NCBI GenBank assembly: GCA_017633985.1
Contig: JAGBOF010000007.1
Location: forward strand, 207,022 to 271,021
Length of the DNA stretch: 64,000 nt
Source of the DNA: Bacteroidales bacterium
GTDB lineage: Bacteria; Bacteroidota; Bacteroidia; Bacteroidales; P3
Direction of reading: 5' to 3'
Position numbers and translations under genes: made by a program
Part shown: positions 51,720 through 61,085 of the stretch, in pieces
How the letters are laid out: each line of letters starts with the position of its first letter
Numbering within the stretch: the stretch's first letter is position 1
Notes under the pieces: model-generated
The model's database searches: none
Told to the model about the DNA's origin: nothing
What the model saw: only the letters and a program-made list of their open reading frames with translations

Positions 51720-52386
51720 AATTCAGAATTGCAAAGTTAATACAAAAAAAGATAATATGCTTCAAAATAAAAATTTTTTTGCATAACAGTTCCGCCTTAT
51801 AAGATTTTAAACAAGCCTTTTTTCGTTTCACCTACGCCCTATCGTATATAATTTCAAAAAAACCCTTTTTTTGTATTAAAAAAACTATTTTTTTACCATA
51901 AAAAAAGTGTTTTTTCAGAATTATTATGCGACGGGGCAAAAATAATATGCAAAACGGCAGGCTTTTTGAAGTATAGGGCAAAAACAAATTTATCATTAAA
52001 ACCAAGATTATAACAATTTGTTAAAAAAGTGTGAATAAATACGGTGATAAGATTGTGAATTAAAGTTGTGTTTCATCTGATTGTTAGAAAATATTAATAA
52101 AATACACTGGTTTGCAACATATTATCAACAGTAAAATGACATGTTAATTAAATAAAAATGCAAATTGTTAAATTTGTTAATAACGTAAATTTACTGTTAT
52201 TATAGTATTGAAAACTAATTTTTTAAATAAATTTTATGATTATTAATAATAATGTTAAAAAATTCATTAATTTTGCACATCAGATGTTAATTTGTTTTTG
52301 TTATCAACATCATTAACACCGTTATTAAATATTATTATTTTAAATAAATAAAAAATAAAATAAATAATACATTGTTTATTTGAGAT
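51720..52386. other. Long AT-rich intergenic region before nadA
   Basis: This region contains A7-N3-T7 element copy 3 (51856-51915) and then about 400 bases of very AT-rich DNA. TTATCAACA occurs twice (near 52125 and 52299), and TGTGAATAA, the complement of a DnaA-box-like TTATTCACA, near 52032. A TAATTTTG promoter-like box lies at 52268-52275. No gene is seen. Confidence 0.6.
51856..51915. repeat. Triple A7-N3-T7 element, copy 3
   Basis: Units A7-CCC-T7 (51856), A7-CTA-T7 (51878) and A7-GTG-T6 (51900) have 5-base spacers GTATT and ACCAT. The period is again 22. It is followed by CAGAATTATTATGCGACGGG, similar to the sequence after copies 1 and 2, so the element has a conserved right flank. 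Confidence 0.75.
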
Positions 52387-53325
52387 ATGGATATAAAAGA
52401 AAAAATCCTTCAGTTAAAAAAGGAAAAGGATGTCGTGATCCTCGGCCATTATTACCAAATTCCCGAAATTCAAGACATATCCGATTACGTGGGTGACTCA
52501 CTTGCATTGGCTCAAAGGGCTGCTCAAACCGATAAAAGTATAATCCTGTTCTGTGGAGTGAATTTTATGGGTGAGACGGCGAAGATTCTTAACCCTAAAA
52601 AGAAAGTTATCATCCCTGATTTGAACGCAGGTTGTTCTCTTGCAGACAGTTGCCCTTACGAAGAGTTTAAAGAATTCAAGGCGCAGTATCCTGATCACAT
52701 TGTTATTTCGTATGTGAATTGCAGTGCGAAGATTAAGACTTTGAGCGACATAATCTGTACCTCCGGCAATGCGCTTCAGATAGTTAATTCGCTTCCTAAA
52801 GATCAGAAAATCATATTTGCACCCGATAAAAACCTGGGCGGATACATTAACCGTATGACAGGTAGAAATATGGTATTGTATCACGGCAGTTGCGAAGTGC
52901 ATGATTTACTTACGGCAGAATATACGCTTAAGATGAAGCAGCAATATCCTGACCATGTGATGATTGCCCATCCTGAATGCAATGATGCCGTTTTGCAGTT
53001 GGCGGATTATGTCGGCAGTACGCAAGGTATGATTAAATATGTCAAGGAAAGCAATCATAAAAAGTTTCTTGTTGCAACCGAAAGCGGAATTTTACACAAG
53101 CTTCAAACAGAAAATCCGGATAAGGAGTTTGTTGTGGTTACCGAAAAAGAGAGTTGCGCTTGTAATGACTGCCGTCACATGAAACTTAACACGATGGAAA
53201 AAGTTCTTGCGTCATTGGAGGAGGAGAAATTCGAGATTAATTTGGACGAAGAAACCATTGTAAAAGCCAGAAAGCCAATTGATGAGATGCTTACTTTAAG
53301 TAAAAAGTTGGGAATAATTAAGTAA
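52387..53325 (+). CDS. nadA: Quinolinate synthase
   Basis: This 312-residue 4Fe-4S enzyme makes quinolinate from iminoaspartate and DHAP in NAD synthesis. Motifs are VILGHYYQIPEIQDISDYVG, FCGVNFMGETAKIL, DLNAGCSLADSCP, and CNDCRHMKLNTMEKVLASL near the end. Conserved cysteines for the cluster are present. The partner nadB and nadC are not in the window. Confidence 0.95.
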   Translation: MDIKEKILQLKKEKDVVILGHYYQIPEIQDISDYVGDSLALAQRAAQTDKSIILFCGVNFMGETAKILNPKKKVIIPDLNAGCSLADSCPYEEFKEFKAQYPDHIVISYVNCSAKIKTLSDIICTSGNALQIVNSLPKDQKIIFAPDKNLGGYINRMTGRNMVLYHGSCEVHDLLTAEYTLKMKQQYPDHVMIAHPECNDAVLQLADYVGSTQGMIKYVKESNHKKFLVATESGILHKLQTENPDKEFVVVTEKESCACNDCRHMKLNTMEKVLASLEEEKFEINLDEETIVKARKPIDEMLTLSKKLGIIK

Positions 53326-53352
53326 GAAAATTTTTAAGTAATTTTAAATAAC

Positions 53353-53399
53353 AAAGTGTTGATTTATAAGATTTAGAATTATAAATTGACACTTTTTTT
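53353..53399 (+). terminator. Terminator of nadA
   Basis: AAAGTGT-TG-ATTTATAA (53353-53369) pairs with TTATAAAT-TG-ACACTTT (ending 53395), followed by TTTT. Two symmetric TG mismatches interrupt the stem. Confidence 0.75.
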
Positions 53400-53482
53400 A
53401 ACATTGAGAATTAAATATTTTATTTCTTTATTACCGTGTGATCAGAATATTTTATTCTTGGATGGTTTAAAAATAATTTCTT

Positions 53483-54091
53483 ATGAGGAAGATTTTTATT
53501 TTTTCGGCATTTTGCATTTTTGTGATAACATTGCATGCCCAGGATTTCGAAAAAATTTACCGCAGCATGTCGTTTAAAGATAAAATGTGGTGCATTCAAA
53601 ATTATGATTGCGTACTTGCGGCTGTCGATATTTCGAATGATGTTATGCAGACAATGGATTCTTTGAATAAAGTAAAGTTTCTCGGCGGCAATTCGGAAGG
53701 AGGAAAATTTGATGCGCTGCGTCATATTTTTTGGATGTACAGTTTGAGTAATGAGATAGGGGAGGAGTGTAGCAGAAGGATAGGGCAGATTTATGAGAAC
53801 TACGGTTATTATATTTACACTATAACCGAAAACAGCGGATACGACAGTGTAGGAATGCAAATGGACCTATTTAACAACGAGTTAGGAATTTTACTAAATT
53901 TAGATGTAAAGGAAAAACAGCTAATTATCAAAGCTATAGAAGAAATTATTACTTCAGGTCAGGCAAAAGTTATAAAAAAGAACCAAAACGGTGAAAGCTT
54001 GGATGTTAACGGCAAAATAATCCCCGAAAGTGAATGGAAAAAGAGTTGGAATAACAAAAGAGTGCTCGTAAATTCCGATGAATTAGAATAA
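53483..54091 (+). CDS. Secreted hypothetical protein (DUF6973-like)
   Basis: This 202-residue protein has a signal peptide (MRKIFIFSAFCIFVITLHAQ, cleavage after HA). The motif GGKFDALRHIFWMYSLSNEI resembles the (D)AxRHxxW core of DUF6973-type domains, which is often compared to lipase or phage-associated secreted proteins. Function is unknown. It faces the next gene head-on. Confidence 0.65.
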   Translation: MRKIFIFSAFCIFVITLHAQDFEKIYRSMSFKDKMWCIQNYDCVLAAVDISNDVMQTMDSLNKVKFLGGNSEGGKFDALRHIFWMYSLSNEIGEECSRRIGQIYENYGYYIYTITENSGYDSVGMQMDLFNNELGILLNLDVKEKQLIIKAIEEIITSGQAKVIKKNQNGESLDVNGKIIPESEWKKSWNNKRVLVNSDELE

Positions 54092-54154
54092 TCCTTACTT
54101 TTTATTTGATTTATAATAGGTCTTTATTTAAGTAAAACACCTTTTTATTTTCAC

Positions 54155-55825
54155 CTAATTAATCTTCTCAAATTCAAGATACCTATGACATTTATCAATA
54201 TATAATCTCAATGTTTTATCTTTTAAAAAGAATCTATGATCTCCTAAAGACCATTGAATAAATTTAGCTTCTTTTGAATTACTGCAATACATTTCTGTCA
54301 TAAGTCCTGATTTTATAGAAATAATGCCTTTTTCTAACTTATATTCCCACCAAAAGTCATTACAGTCTGTCTTTCCTGTGATTTTATTTTCATTATCTGT
54401 GAACTTATTTTCATTATTAAAATTAAGAATGAAGTTATTTGTATTTTTCGGAAGCGTGTCTACTGTATTGTTCTCTATATCTACAAAACTTTTCAGTTGC
54501 CATGTTGTTCCGTTTAATGACATTGTGTCGCTGAATTCCACTTGTAATATCCTGAAATAATCTGTTATCAAATTAAATAAATCAGGGTATTTAGTAAGTG
54601 GCAAAATCTCTGCCTTGTCGTTTACAGTCCCGCTCTCTGAATCTTCTTTGCCTTCGGTATAAATGGAAAATGCGGGAATGTTTTTCGTCATAAAAGGGTA
54701 GTGGTTGGAATTTACGGAATTTTCTTTCATATTTATGTTTATAAATGCTTGAGTATAATCGTTTATATCATTAAAAATTCTTGCTTTTTCAGGAATATTT
54801 TTACCGTTTACAATACTTATTCCCTCCGAACCTGTACCGCAAACGTCCAAATCAAGCAAAAGCTTCACCTTATCTAACTCAACAAACGGATATTCAATTG
54901 CAAATTCACTTCCTTGCGATCCCAATTCCTTACCCGCGCAAAACAAAAAGACCATACTGTATTTCTGCGGATTTTGTGCGTAATATTTTATAAGATTAAG
55001 TAACAACGCCACACCGGAGCCGTTATCGTTTGCACCCGGAAATAAAGCATTGCCGCACATTCCCGAATGGTCGTAATGAGTTATGATCATAAAGCAGGAA
55101 TCTTTGTATTCAGTTCCGGGAACAACCGCCCAAATGTTTTGTGTTGTGTATTGACTGTTGTAAGTTGCGGATATTTTTAAATGAAGATAAGGTATATTAC
55201 TTGTTTTAAATACATTACCTTTCAGGCACAGTACAGCAAAACCGTATTGTTTGCCTTTGACTCGGTATTTCAGCTTTTCATAACCCTGAATAATGATAAG
55301 TTTAGGAGTAATTGACATTTCGTTTAATTCTCTTAGAAACAGATCAATATCCTGTTGTTCCATAATATCCTTGTTTAGGATAACAACCTTGTTTTGAAGC
55401 ATTTGCTTATTGTATCCTAATAATTTGTTTTTGTTATTGAAAACTAGGCAGTTTTCGTTTTTGAGTTTAATATCGCAAGTAGGCGAAAAACCGTAGACAA
55501 TATAGTCATAACCTTCACGTTTCTTGTTTTTTATGTTGTTGAGTGCCAAATAAACTGAATCAATATTGTTTACACTGATACAAAATGTCTGATATGTAAA
55601 CTTTTGATTGAAAACAGAGAAGTTTGGACTCTTTCCGAAGCCGTTATCATACATCCTGTATTCGATAATTGACGCCGCCTTTTGATCTCCTTGCTTTATA
55701 TATCCACGTCCGTATGTACTGCTGTCGGCTAATTGCCTGATAATTTTGCGGGCATAAGAATAATCCTGACAATATGCCAACATACTGCAAACAAGAGCTA
55801 TAACTAAAAACCAAAGCCTTTTCAT
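54155..55825 (-). CDS. Secreted M28-family peptidase-like protein with META-like C-terminal domain
   Basis: This 556-residue protein has a signal peptide (MKRLWFLVIALVCSMLAYCQ). The M28 domain shows ITHYDHSG and PGANDNGSGVALLL, with the first zinc ligands His and Asp. In the usual EE pair, the first Glu (general base) is replaced by Lys (CAGKELGSQGSEFA), so hydrolysis may be impaired. The C-terminus (about 440-556) begins NGTTWQLKSF, like META/HslJ lipocalin-type domains. It would act in the periplasm or outside the cell. Confidence 0.8.
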   Translation of the reverse strand: MKRLWFLVIALVCSMLAYCQDYSYARKIIRQLADSSTYGRGYIKQGDQKAASIIEYRMYDNGFGKSPNFSVFNQKFTYQTFCISVNNIDSVYLALNNIKNKKREGYDYIVYGFSPTCDIKLKNENCLVFNNKNKLLGYNKQMLQNKVVILNKDIMEQQDIDLFLRELNEMSITPKLIIIQGYEKLKYRVKGKQYGFAVLCLKGNVFKTSNIPYLHLKISATYNSQYTTQNIWAVVPGTEYKDSCFMIITHYDHSGMCGNALFPGANDNGSGVALLLNLIKYYAQNPQKYSMVFLFCAGKELGSQGSEFAIEYPFVELDKVKLLLDLDVCGTGSEGISIVNGKNIPEKARIFNDINDYTQAFININMKENSVNSNHYPFMTKNIPAFSIYTEGKEDSESGTVNDKAEILPLTKYPDLFNLITDYFRILQVEFSDTMSLNGTTWQLKSFVDIENNTVDTLPKNTNNFILNFNNENKFTDNENKITGKTDCNDFWWEYKLEKGIISIKSGLMTEMYCSNSKEAKFIQWSLGDHRFFLKDKTLRLYIDKCHRYLEFEKIN

Positions 55826-55921
55826 AACAATACTTTTTATTGATTTATTACGGCAAAGTTACATAATTATTTTTGATATTAATAGTTTGTTTTCAGGATA
55901 TTTAATCTTGTAAAAATAATA

Positions 55922-55989
55922 TCGCACATTAAAAAATTATTCTGCGATATTATTTTAACGACATCGCAGAATAATTTTTTAATGTGCGA
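55922..55989. repeat. 27-bp perfect inverted repeat, ATTATTCTGCG family
   Basis: The arm 55922-55948 (TCGCACATTAAAAAATTATT, then CTGCGAT) is exactly complementary to 55963-55989 around a 14-base loop. It contains ATTATTCTGCG, shared with the elements at 45.5 and 61.1 kb. The gap 55826-56135 otherwise holds nothing I can identify. Confidence 0.85.
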
Positions 55990-56135
55990 CGTTATTTTTG
56001 TACTTACCTGATAAATTTCAAAAACTCTTCGGCTTGGCGCTGTAACTCTTAATTTTCAGATTACAAAATTACAAATTTCTTTTATATTATCCGCAGTCAA
56101 ATAAAAGATATCTCATTCTACAGCTTATAAAACAT

Positions 56136-56164
56136 AAAGGTGCAAGTTTTTTACCTGCACCTTT
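56136..56164 (-). terminator. Terminator of the T9SS gene at 56.2 kb
   Basis: AAAGGTGCA (56136-56144) pairs with TGCACCTTT (56156-56164), with T-rich sequence downstream on the minus strand. It lies just after the gene's stop codon. Confidence 0.75.
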
Positions 56165-56207
56165 TGATTTTAACTCTTACCTGATACTCTTGTAATGTAA
56201 TTTTTGG

Positions 56208-56996
56208 TTATTCAACTACGAATTTGCCTGAATTATTGCCGTAGCGGTAAACATAAACTCCCTTTTTGTAGTTGGAAGTATTGATTTTAACCTGTTTTTG
56301 TGACGGGTCAAGCAAGTAAGAAGCAACAACTCTGCCCTGCATATCCACAATCTGCATTTCTTGCATCTGTCCCTGAATGTTATATTCCAAAGTAACAGAC
56401 TGCCTTGCAGGATTAGGATAAAGTTTAGCCTGATTCTGTTGCATAACGGTAGCAACAGAACTTGGTTTAACACTGTTGGCTAATGTAAATATCTTTGTAT
56501 AACTGTCATAATCTTCTTTGTATAATGTAACAACCAATTTATTGTTAATGATGTAGGCAGACTCTATATTCTCATAATCACCAAAACTATATAACAACTC
56601 TCCGTCTTCATTATAAATGCAGTATATTTTATGGTATTTATATTCGTCAGGGAATTGATACTCACCACTAACAACAAATTCGTATTTATTACTATTCGTA
56701 AAAACGTTTTTTGTTAAACAATGAATATTTCTTATCCCGGAATATTCAGTGTTTGACGGAAAGAATAAAGAAAGCGGTATAGTTTTTATATTCTCAAAAT
56801 CTGAGTTATAAATTTTGATACCGTCCTTGCCAAAAGAATATGATATACCTTCACAGTAAATAGCTGGGCTAAGGGATTCATTTTCTATTGTAGTAATATT
56901 GCTTTCGTCCCATTGATTCTGTGCAAGGGCATTACCACCGGCAAACAATAATGCAGTAAGAGTTAAAAGTTTTAATATACGTTTTGCCATAGACAA
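56208..56996 (-). CDS. Small T9SS-sorted surface protein
   Basis: This 262-residue protein has a signal peptide (AKRILKLLTLTALLFAGGNA, then LAQ) and a type IX sorting domain at the end (KLYPNPARQSVTLEYNIQGQ, then VDMQGRVV and GVYVYRYGNNSGKFVVE). The middle is a beta-rich region of unknown function with several YIINNKL-type strands. It is exported through the outer membrane and anchored or released. A structured region lies directly upstream. Confidence 0.85.
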   Translation of the reverse strand: MSMAKRILKLLTLTALLFAGGNALAQNQWDESNITTIENESLSPAIYCEGISYSFGKDGIKIYNSDFENIKTIPLSLFFPSNTEYSGIRNIHCLTKNVFTNSNKYEFVVSGEYQFPDEYKYHKIYCIYNEDGELLYSFGDYENIESAYIINNKLVVTLYKEDYDSYTKIFTLANSVKPSSVATVMQQNQAKLYPNPARQSVTLEYNIQGQMQEMQIVDMQGRVVASYLLDPSQKQVKINTSNYKKGVYVYRYGNNSGKFVVE

Positions 56997-57000
56997 AATG

Positions 57001-57400
57001 TTTTTCCTGTGGCTTCAAAGGAGAGGATATCCTTTTATATCCTAATTAAATTATAAAAAGAAAGCGTGAAACCACATTATTTTATATCTCAAACTGAGGT
57101 GTGTGAGAAATTGATGAATGACCTGAATGATAAGATATAATGACAGTAGAATTCACGCCAATCAAGGCGTACAATAAGACTATCATGCTAAACTTGATCA
57201 TTCAAAGCTCTCACACTTTCAGTTTCAAGTTATAAAGCATAAACGCTTCCGCTTATCACCCGATAAGCACTTGCAAAAGTACAAAACTTTTTTGAATTAA
57301 TAAGAAGAAAAACAGTAAAAATAAGATTATTATATTTATTTTTACCTTGAAATAATCGCTAAAAACTTTCGGCCATTAGGTCTTTGCGGCCGATAAGTGA
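57001..57400 (-). promoter_or_regulatory. Structured upstream region of the 56.2 kb T9SS gene
   Basis: This region contains several nested complementary segments: GCGTGAA (57064) with TTCACGC (57151), TTATATCT (57082) with AGATATAA (57133), and AAACTGA.GTGTGAGA.GAATGA (57090-57122) with its near-complement at 57196-57224. The overlap of pairings allows alternative folds, as in an attenuator. No gene is seen. Confidence 0.4.
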
Positions 57401-57405
57401 GAAGA

Positions 57406-57687
57406 TTATTTGCCGAAAATATCGGAATGTGTGCCTGTTTTGTAAAGTGTAAGTATTAATTCGTTATCATTTTGTTTCCAAAGTAATAACCAATCAGGCA
57501 TAACGTGACATTCCCAGTAGCCTTTATAATTCCCTGATAATTTATGTGGCAAATACTCTTTTGGAAGTGTGCCTGTATTTTGAAGAATAGTAATAACCCT
57601 TTGCAAAGCAGCCAAATCATAACCTCGCTTTGCACATTTCTTTACATTACGCTTAAATTCGCCGGTATAAATTAAGGTGTATTGCAT
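57406..57687 (-). CDS. YafQ-family mRNA interferase toxin
   Basis: This 93-residue RelE/YafQ toxin cleaves mRNA at the ribosome. The catalytic set of the family is visible: HKLSG (His), CHVMPDWLLLW (His and Asp) and TGTHSDIF (His). It is encoded just after its antitoxin, with one base between. RelE superfamily toxins of this kind are common chromosomal modules. Confidence 0.88.
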   Translation of the reverse strand: MQYTLIYTGEFKRNVKKCAKRGYDLAALQRVITILQNTGTLPKEYLPHKLSGNYKGYWECHVMPDWLLLWKQNDNELILTLYKTGTHSDIFGK

Positions 57688-57688
57688 A

Positions 57689-57931
57689 TTATTTCAAACA
57701 TTGTGCAATTAAATCCTCTGCATCTTTGGCGTAATGTAACTCTGCCGTACCATTTTCTATATCTCTGACAGTTTGCATTGTATCTTCATTAAGATATAAT
57801 CCGCTTTCAGGGTCATAAAGACGGTCATCCACGCTAATATCATTGTATTTCCATCCCATCCCTTTGGCAAACTTTTTCAGAAAACGTAATTCCGAACGCG
57901 GAACATCCAATCTTACACTTACACTGCTCAT
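57689..57931 (-). CDS. Antitoxin of the YafQ pair
   Basis: The 80-residue protein begins at 57931 (MSSVSVRLDVPRSELRFLKK), because the promoter lies immediately upstream and rules out the longer in-frame start at 58033. An N-terminal strand and helix would bind DNA as a dimer, and the acidic C-terminal half would wrap the toxin. It is upstream of the toxin, the usual order. Confidence 0.78.
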   Translation of the reverse strand: MSSVSVRLDVPRSELRFLKKFAKGMGWKYNDISVDDRLYDPESGLYLNEDTMQTVRDIENGTAELHYAKDAEDLIAQCLK

Positions 57932-57957
57932 ATTCGTTGAATATATTTTTATAGTTG

Positions 57958-57987
57958 CAAAGATACAAACAAAATCTGAATTGACAA
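57958..57987 (-). promoter_or_regulatory. Promoter of the YafQ toxin-antitoxin operon
   Basis: Reading the minus strand: TTG (57987-57985), 19 bases, TATCTTTG (57965-57958), a consensus spacing. It is about 27 bases upstream of the antitoxin ATG. Confidence 0.8.
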
Positions 57988-58107
57988 GAAAATATATTAA
58001 AAAACTGACCTGTAAAGTTATTGAGATTTCCAAATATTTTAAAATTTTGAGGTGTTGATTATTGGTGGTAGTTGTGAGAAATTGTAACTCGTTATTTTAT
58101 ATTCTCA

Positions 58108-58191
58108 AAATAAAGCGTCGTTCCATTGTAGCGAAACATCGTTTTATTCACGTGAAACGTCACTTCACGAGCATAGAACGACGCTTTATTT
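58108..58191. repeat. GCGTCGTTC hairpin element
   Basis: AAATAAAGCGTCGTTC (58108-58123) is exactly complementary to 58176-58191; the 52-base loop contains further symmetric CGTTTTA and CGTGAAACG pieces. It is a diverged relative of the ACGCCGT family. The remainder of 58034-58601 has no gene. Confidence 0.75.
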
Positions 58192-58601
58192 CATACAGAA
58201 AACACCTTGTTTTATAGGAATATACGAAAAAACAACTAAAAGAGTATTCAATACCACTTAGCCACTGTTTTGCTTTACAAAATTACAAAAAATTCCTTAT
58301 ATAGCCAAATTTTCATCTGTCAAATCTTGATTAGTTTTGATGGAAAATAGTAGAGAAGTCATTAAGATTATATAATCAAGCCTCGTTCTTAAAACAGATG
58401 TTTGTAATTTATTAGTTTGATGCCTGAAACTTTATTTTGTATTTTGGAAAGGAAGTAGCACAAATCACGGAGTAGTATTCGATTGCTTTGTAGATGACTT
58501 TACTTATTTCTCTTTCAATTACTTCCATCGTTTTTATGCAAATTTGAAATTGAATTGCAAAGTTACATAATTTCTTTGTAACTGCCAAGAAATCACATAT
58601 A

Positions 58602-58633
58602 AAAAGGATTACACCAATTGATGTAATCCTTTT
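58602..58633 (-). terminator. Terminator of the BspA-like gene
   Basis: AAAAGGATTACA (58602-58613) and TGTAATCCTTTT (58622-58633) form a perfect 12-bp stem with an 8-base loop, 18 bases after the stop codon. Confidence 0.85.
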
Positions 58634-58651
58634 AGATAATTTAATTTCTGT

Positions 58652-60634
58652 TTATTTTATTATTAGTTTCTTGGTTATATCTCCGACGTTGATGTAATAC
58701 ACGCCGCTTTCAAGGTCGGAAATGTTAATATCCTTAATGCCATTAATGTTTTTAATTTCTTTAACAACCTGTCCGTTATTATTTATTATAATAACGTCAC
58801 CATAAGCTTCAATTAATACTTTATCTTTCGCCGGATTCGGATAAATAGAGATGACTTTTGTTTCCGTAATGTCTTCAATACCGGATTTAGCACTTAAAAT
58901 AAGTGTAACGGTACTGTCACAGTTTGTTTCAGAATAAAGATGTGCAATATAAGTTCCCGGTGTTGTTAGTGTATCATCGTTAAATACATAAAAACCTTCA
59001 GCATTCATTTCAGCGTTTATTACAGTGTCATAACTTTTATTCACCGTCAGATGAAGGATTACAGTACTGTCGCAACCATTAGCGGCAGTTAGATTTTCGT
59101 AATAATCTCCGCTTTCGGATAATTCTTGATTTGCGAATTCGTAAGTATGTCCCGAACAAATTGTAACCACTATATCGTGTGTTATGTTAGGTAATACGTC
59201 TAAATAAAGAGTAACAATGCTGTCGCAACCACTCATTGACGGAAATGTTTTTTCATAAGTACCGGCTTGGGAATACTCTTCATCACCGAAAGTATACGAT
59301 TCACCTTGACAAATACTGATATGCAGATCATTAGTTATAAAAGGCAATACCGTTAAAACCAAAGTAACATTAGAGTCACAACAGTTTACGGTAGGGAATT
59401 TCTCTGTATATACACCTGATTGTGAATAAATTTTATTACCGAAAGCGTATGTTTCACCTTGGCATATAGTTACTTTTATGGTTGTATCATATACAGGATT
59501 GGTGTTTACGGTTAAGATAACAGTTTTATCACAACCGTCGGAAGTTTGTTGATTGATTTGATAAACTCCAGCTTGTGAATATTCGTTACCTTCAAAGAAA
59601 TAGGAAGTATTCTCACATATTGTGGCGGTTATATATTGCGTTGCGGAATTACTGATTGCTGTCAGTGTAAGTCTGACAATACTGTCACAACCTGCAACTG
59701 TTTGCAATGTATCATAGTAAACACCTGATTGGGTAAGTATTGTGCCGTTAAAATCATACGTTCCACCACTGCAAAAATCGGCAGTCAGTTCCGTAATTTT
59801 ATCATTCAACCCGAATATTGTGTATTTTGCATAATTCCAATAAGAATTATCTTTATAATCATTAAGCAAAGAACACGGAACATAAATATTAAGATAATTT
59901 ATTCCGTTTGTGGAAGAATACATATAATCTCCGAAGAACGTACTTACTCCTTTTTCGGAAAGAAACCGTATTTCCTTTAAATTCGGGCAGTCATAGAAGT
60001 TATCGGCATTACAAGTTACGGAATTTTCAAATATAACTGTTTTCAGATTCGTGCAATGTGCAAAAATCCATCTGTCTATTGATTTAACGGTTGCTGGTAT
60101 CACTACAGTGTCATAACCGCCCACTTCAAAAGCGGCCCAAGGTATTGAAGTAAGGCTTGCAGGTAGTTCTATTTTATGACAGTTTTCCAAGCGTGAAAAG
60201 CTGTTTTTGCTTATTGTCTCCAAAGATTTGGAAAGCGTCATAGTCTTTATGTTCGTGCAGTAGTCAAACGCGTATTCACCTACCGTAGTTACGCTGTCGG
60301 GCATAGTGAAACTTGTTAAACCTTTGCAATAATAGAAAGCATAAGAACCTATGGTGGTTACACTGTTAGGTATAGATACCGATGTCAGGTTGGAACATTC
60401 TCTGAAAGCTTGTGATGCGATTGCTGTAACAGAATATGTTTTACCGCTGTAAGAAACAGTTGCAGGAATTACCACATTGCCCGAATAATTTTTAGAGTCT
60501 TCGGCAACGGCGACTGTTTTGGAGGAAAGAATGTTGTATGCAATACCGTTTACTTTGAAATCATAAGCAAACGCATTTGCATTAATTAGGATTACGGCAA
60601 TGAACCCTAATAAAAACAAACCAACTTTTTTCAT
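58652..60634 (-). CDS. BspA-like leucine-rich-repeat surface protein with T9SS domain
   Basis: This 660-residue protein has a signal peptide (VGLFLLGFIAVILINANAFA). BspA-type repeats follow at about 75-270 (SVSIPNSVTTIGSYAFYYCK and similar units). About five or six 60-residue modules ending GCDSIVTLYLDVLP-like (about 290-590) lie after them, each with a CxGxxYxF start. The type IX sorting domain (ISIYPNPAKDKVLIEAYG) is C-terminal. It is probably an adhesin on the cell surface. A large inverted-repeat structure lies upstream. A decayed relative follows at 61167. Confidence 0.88.
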   Translation of the reverse strand: MKKVGLFLLGFIAVILINANAFAYDFKVNGIAYNILSSKTVAVAEDSKNYSGNVVIPATVSYSGKTYSVTAIASQAFRECSNLTSVSIPNSVTTIGSYAFYYCKGLTSFTMPDSVTTVGEYAFDYCTNIKTMTLSKSLETISKNSFSRLENCHKIELPASLTSIPWAAFEVGGYDTVVIPATVKSIDRWIFAHCTNLKTVIFENSVTCNADNFYDCPNLKEIRFLSEKGVSTFFGDYMYSSTNGINYLNIYVPCSLLNDYKDNSYWNYAKYTIFGLNDKITELTADFCSGGTYDFNGTILTQSGVYYDTLQTVAGCDSIVRLTLTAISNSATQYITATICENTSYFFEGNEYSQAGVYQINQQTSDGCDKTVILTVNTNPVYDTTIKVTICQGETYAFGNKIYSQSGVYTEKFPTVNCCDSNVTLVLTVLPFITNDLHISICQGESYTFGDEEYSQAGTYEKTFPSMSGCDSIVTLYLDVLPNITHDIVVTICSGHTYEFANQELSESGDYYENLTAANGCDSTVILHLTVNKSYDTVINAEMNAEGFYVFNDDTLTTPGTYIAHLYSETNCDSTVTLILSAKSGIEDITETKVISIYPNPAKDKVLIEAYGDVIIINNNGQVVKEIKNINGIKDINISDLESGVYYINVGDITKKLIIK

Positions 60635-60768
60635 TTTGTTTTTTGCTTTGTTATCCCATTAAGCCCATCGGTTTTGTGAAGTAGTAATTTATTGAACCTA
60701 CTTCGGATGATTGATTAAGTTATTTCTTATGGAAAAGGCATAAAACAACATCGTGAACTTTCTTTCAT

Positions 60769-60918
60769 TTGTCTTTTGAAGGCCTAGACATACCTGTGTT
60801 ACACAAACTAGTAAAAATCCACGACAAAACATCGTTGTTTTTACTGCAACCCATTTTTGTGTAACACTCATTACTATGAATGTGTTTTTTGAAAGTGTCT
60901 AGTTTCCAAAAGACAAAA
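60769..60918. other. Compound inverted-repeat structure upstream of the BspA-like gene
   Basis: Three nested exact stems line up: TTTGTCTTTTG (60769-60779) with CAAAAGACAAA (60908-60918), CTAGACA (60785-60791) with TGTCTAG (60897-60903), and GTGTTACACAAA (60797-60808) with TTTGTGTAACAC (60857-60868). An AGTAAAAA/TTTTTACT stem lies inside. It could be a structured leader RNA of the gene at 60634 or a small mobile hairpin element. Confidence 0.6.
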
Positions 60919-61085
60919 ATTTGCAATAGCGTTCAGACACTGTTGTCTTTTCACAATTGCAAAAGTACGAAGAAAATCTGAATTACCAAGAAAAATATCA
61001 CGGAAAAGATACTTTCGCAAGGCAAAGCATCGACTGTTAAAATTAATCACGCATTTTAGTAAAATAATCAGCGAGATTAATAAAT

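Noticed and set aside
51960..52386. Chromosomal replication origin
   Set aside because: The region is AT-rich with three DnaA-box-like words, but these are weak matches and no dnaA, gyrB or rnpA-type neighbours are present. GC skew over the chromosome would be needed.
57932..58033. Longer N-terminus for the YafQ antitoxin
   Set aside because: A consensus promoter sits at 57958-57987, within the extension, so translation must begin at 57931.
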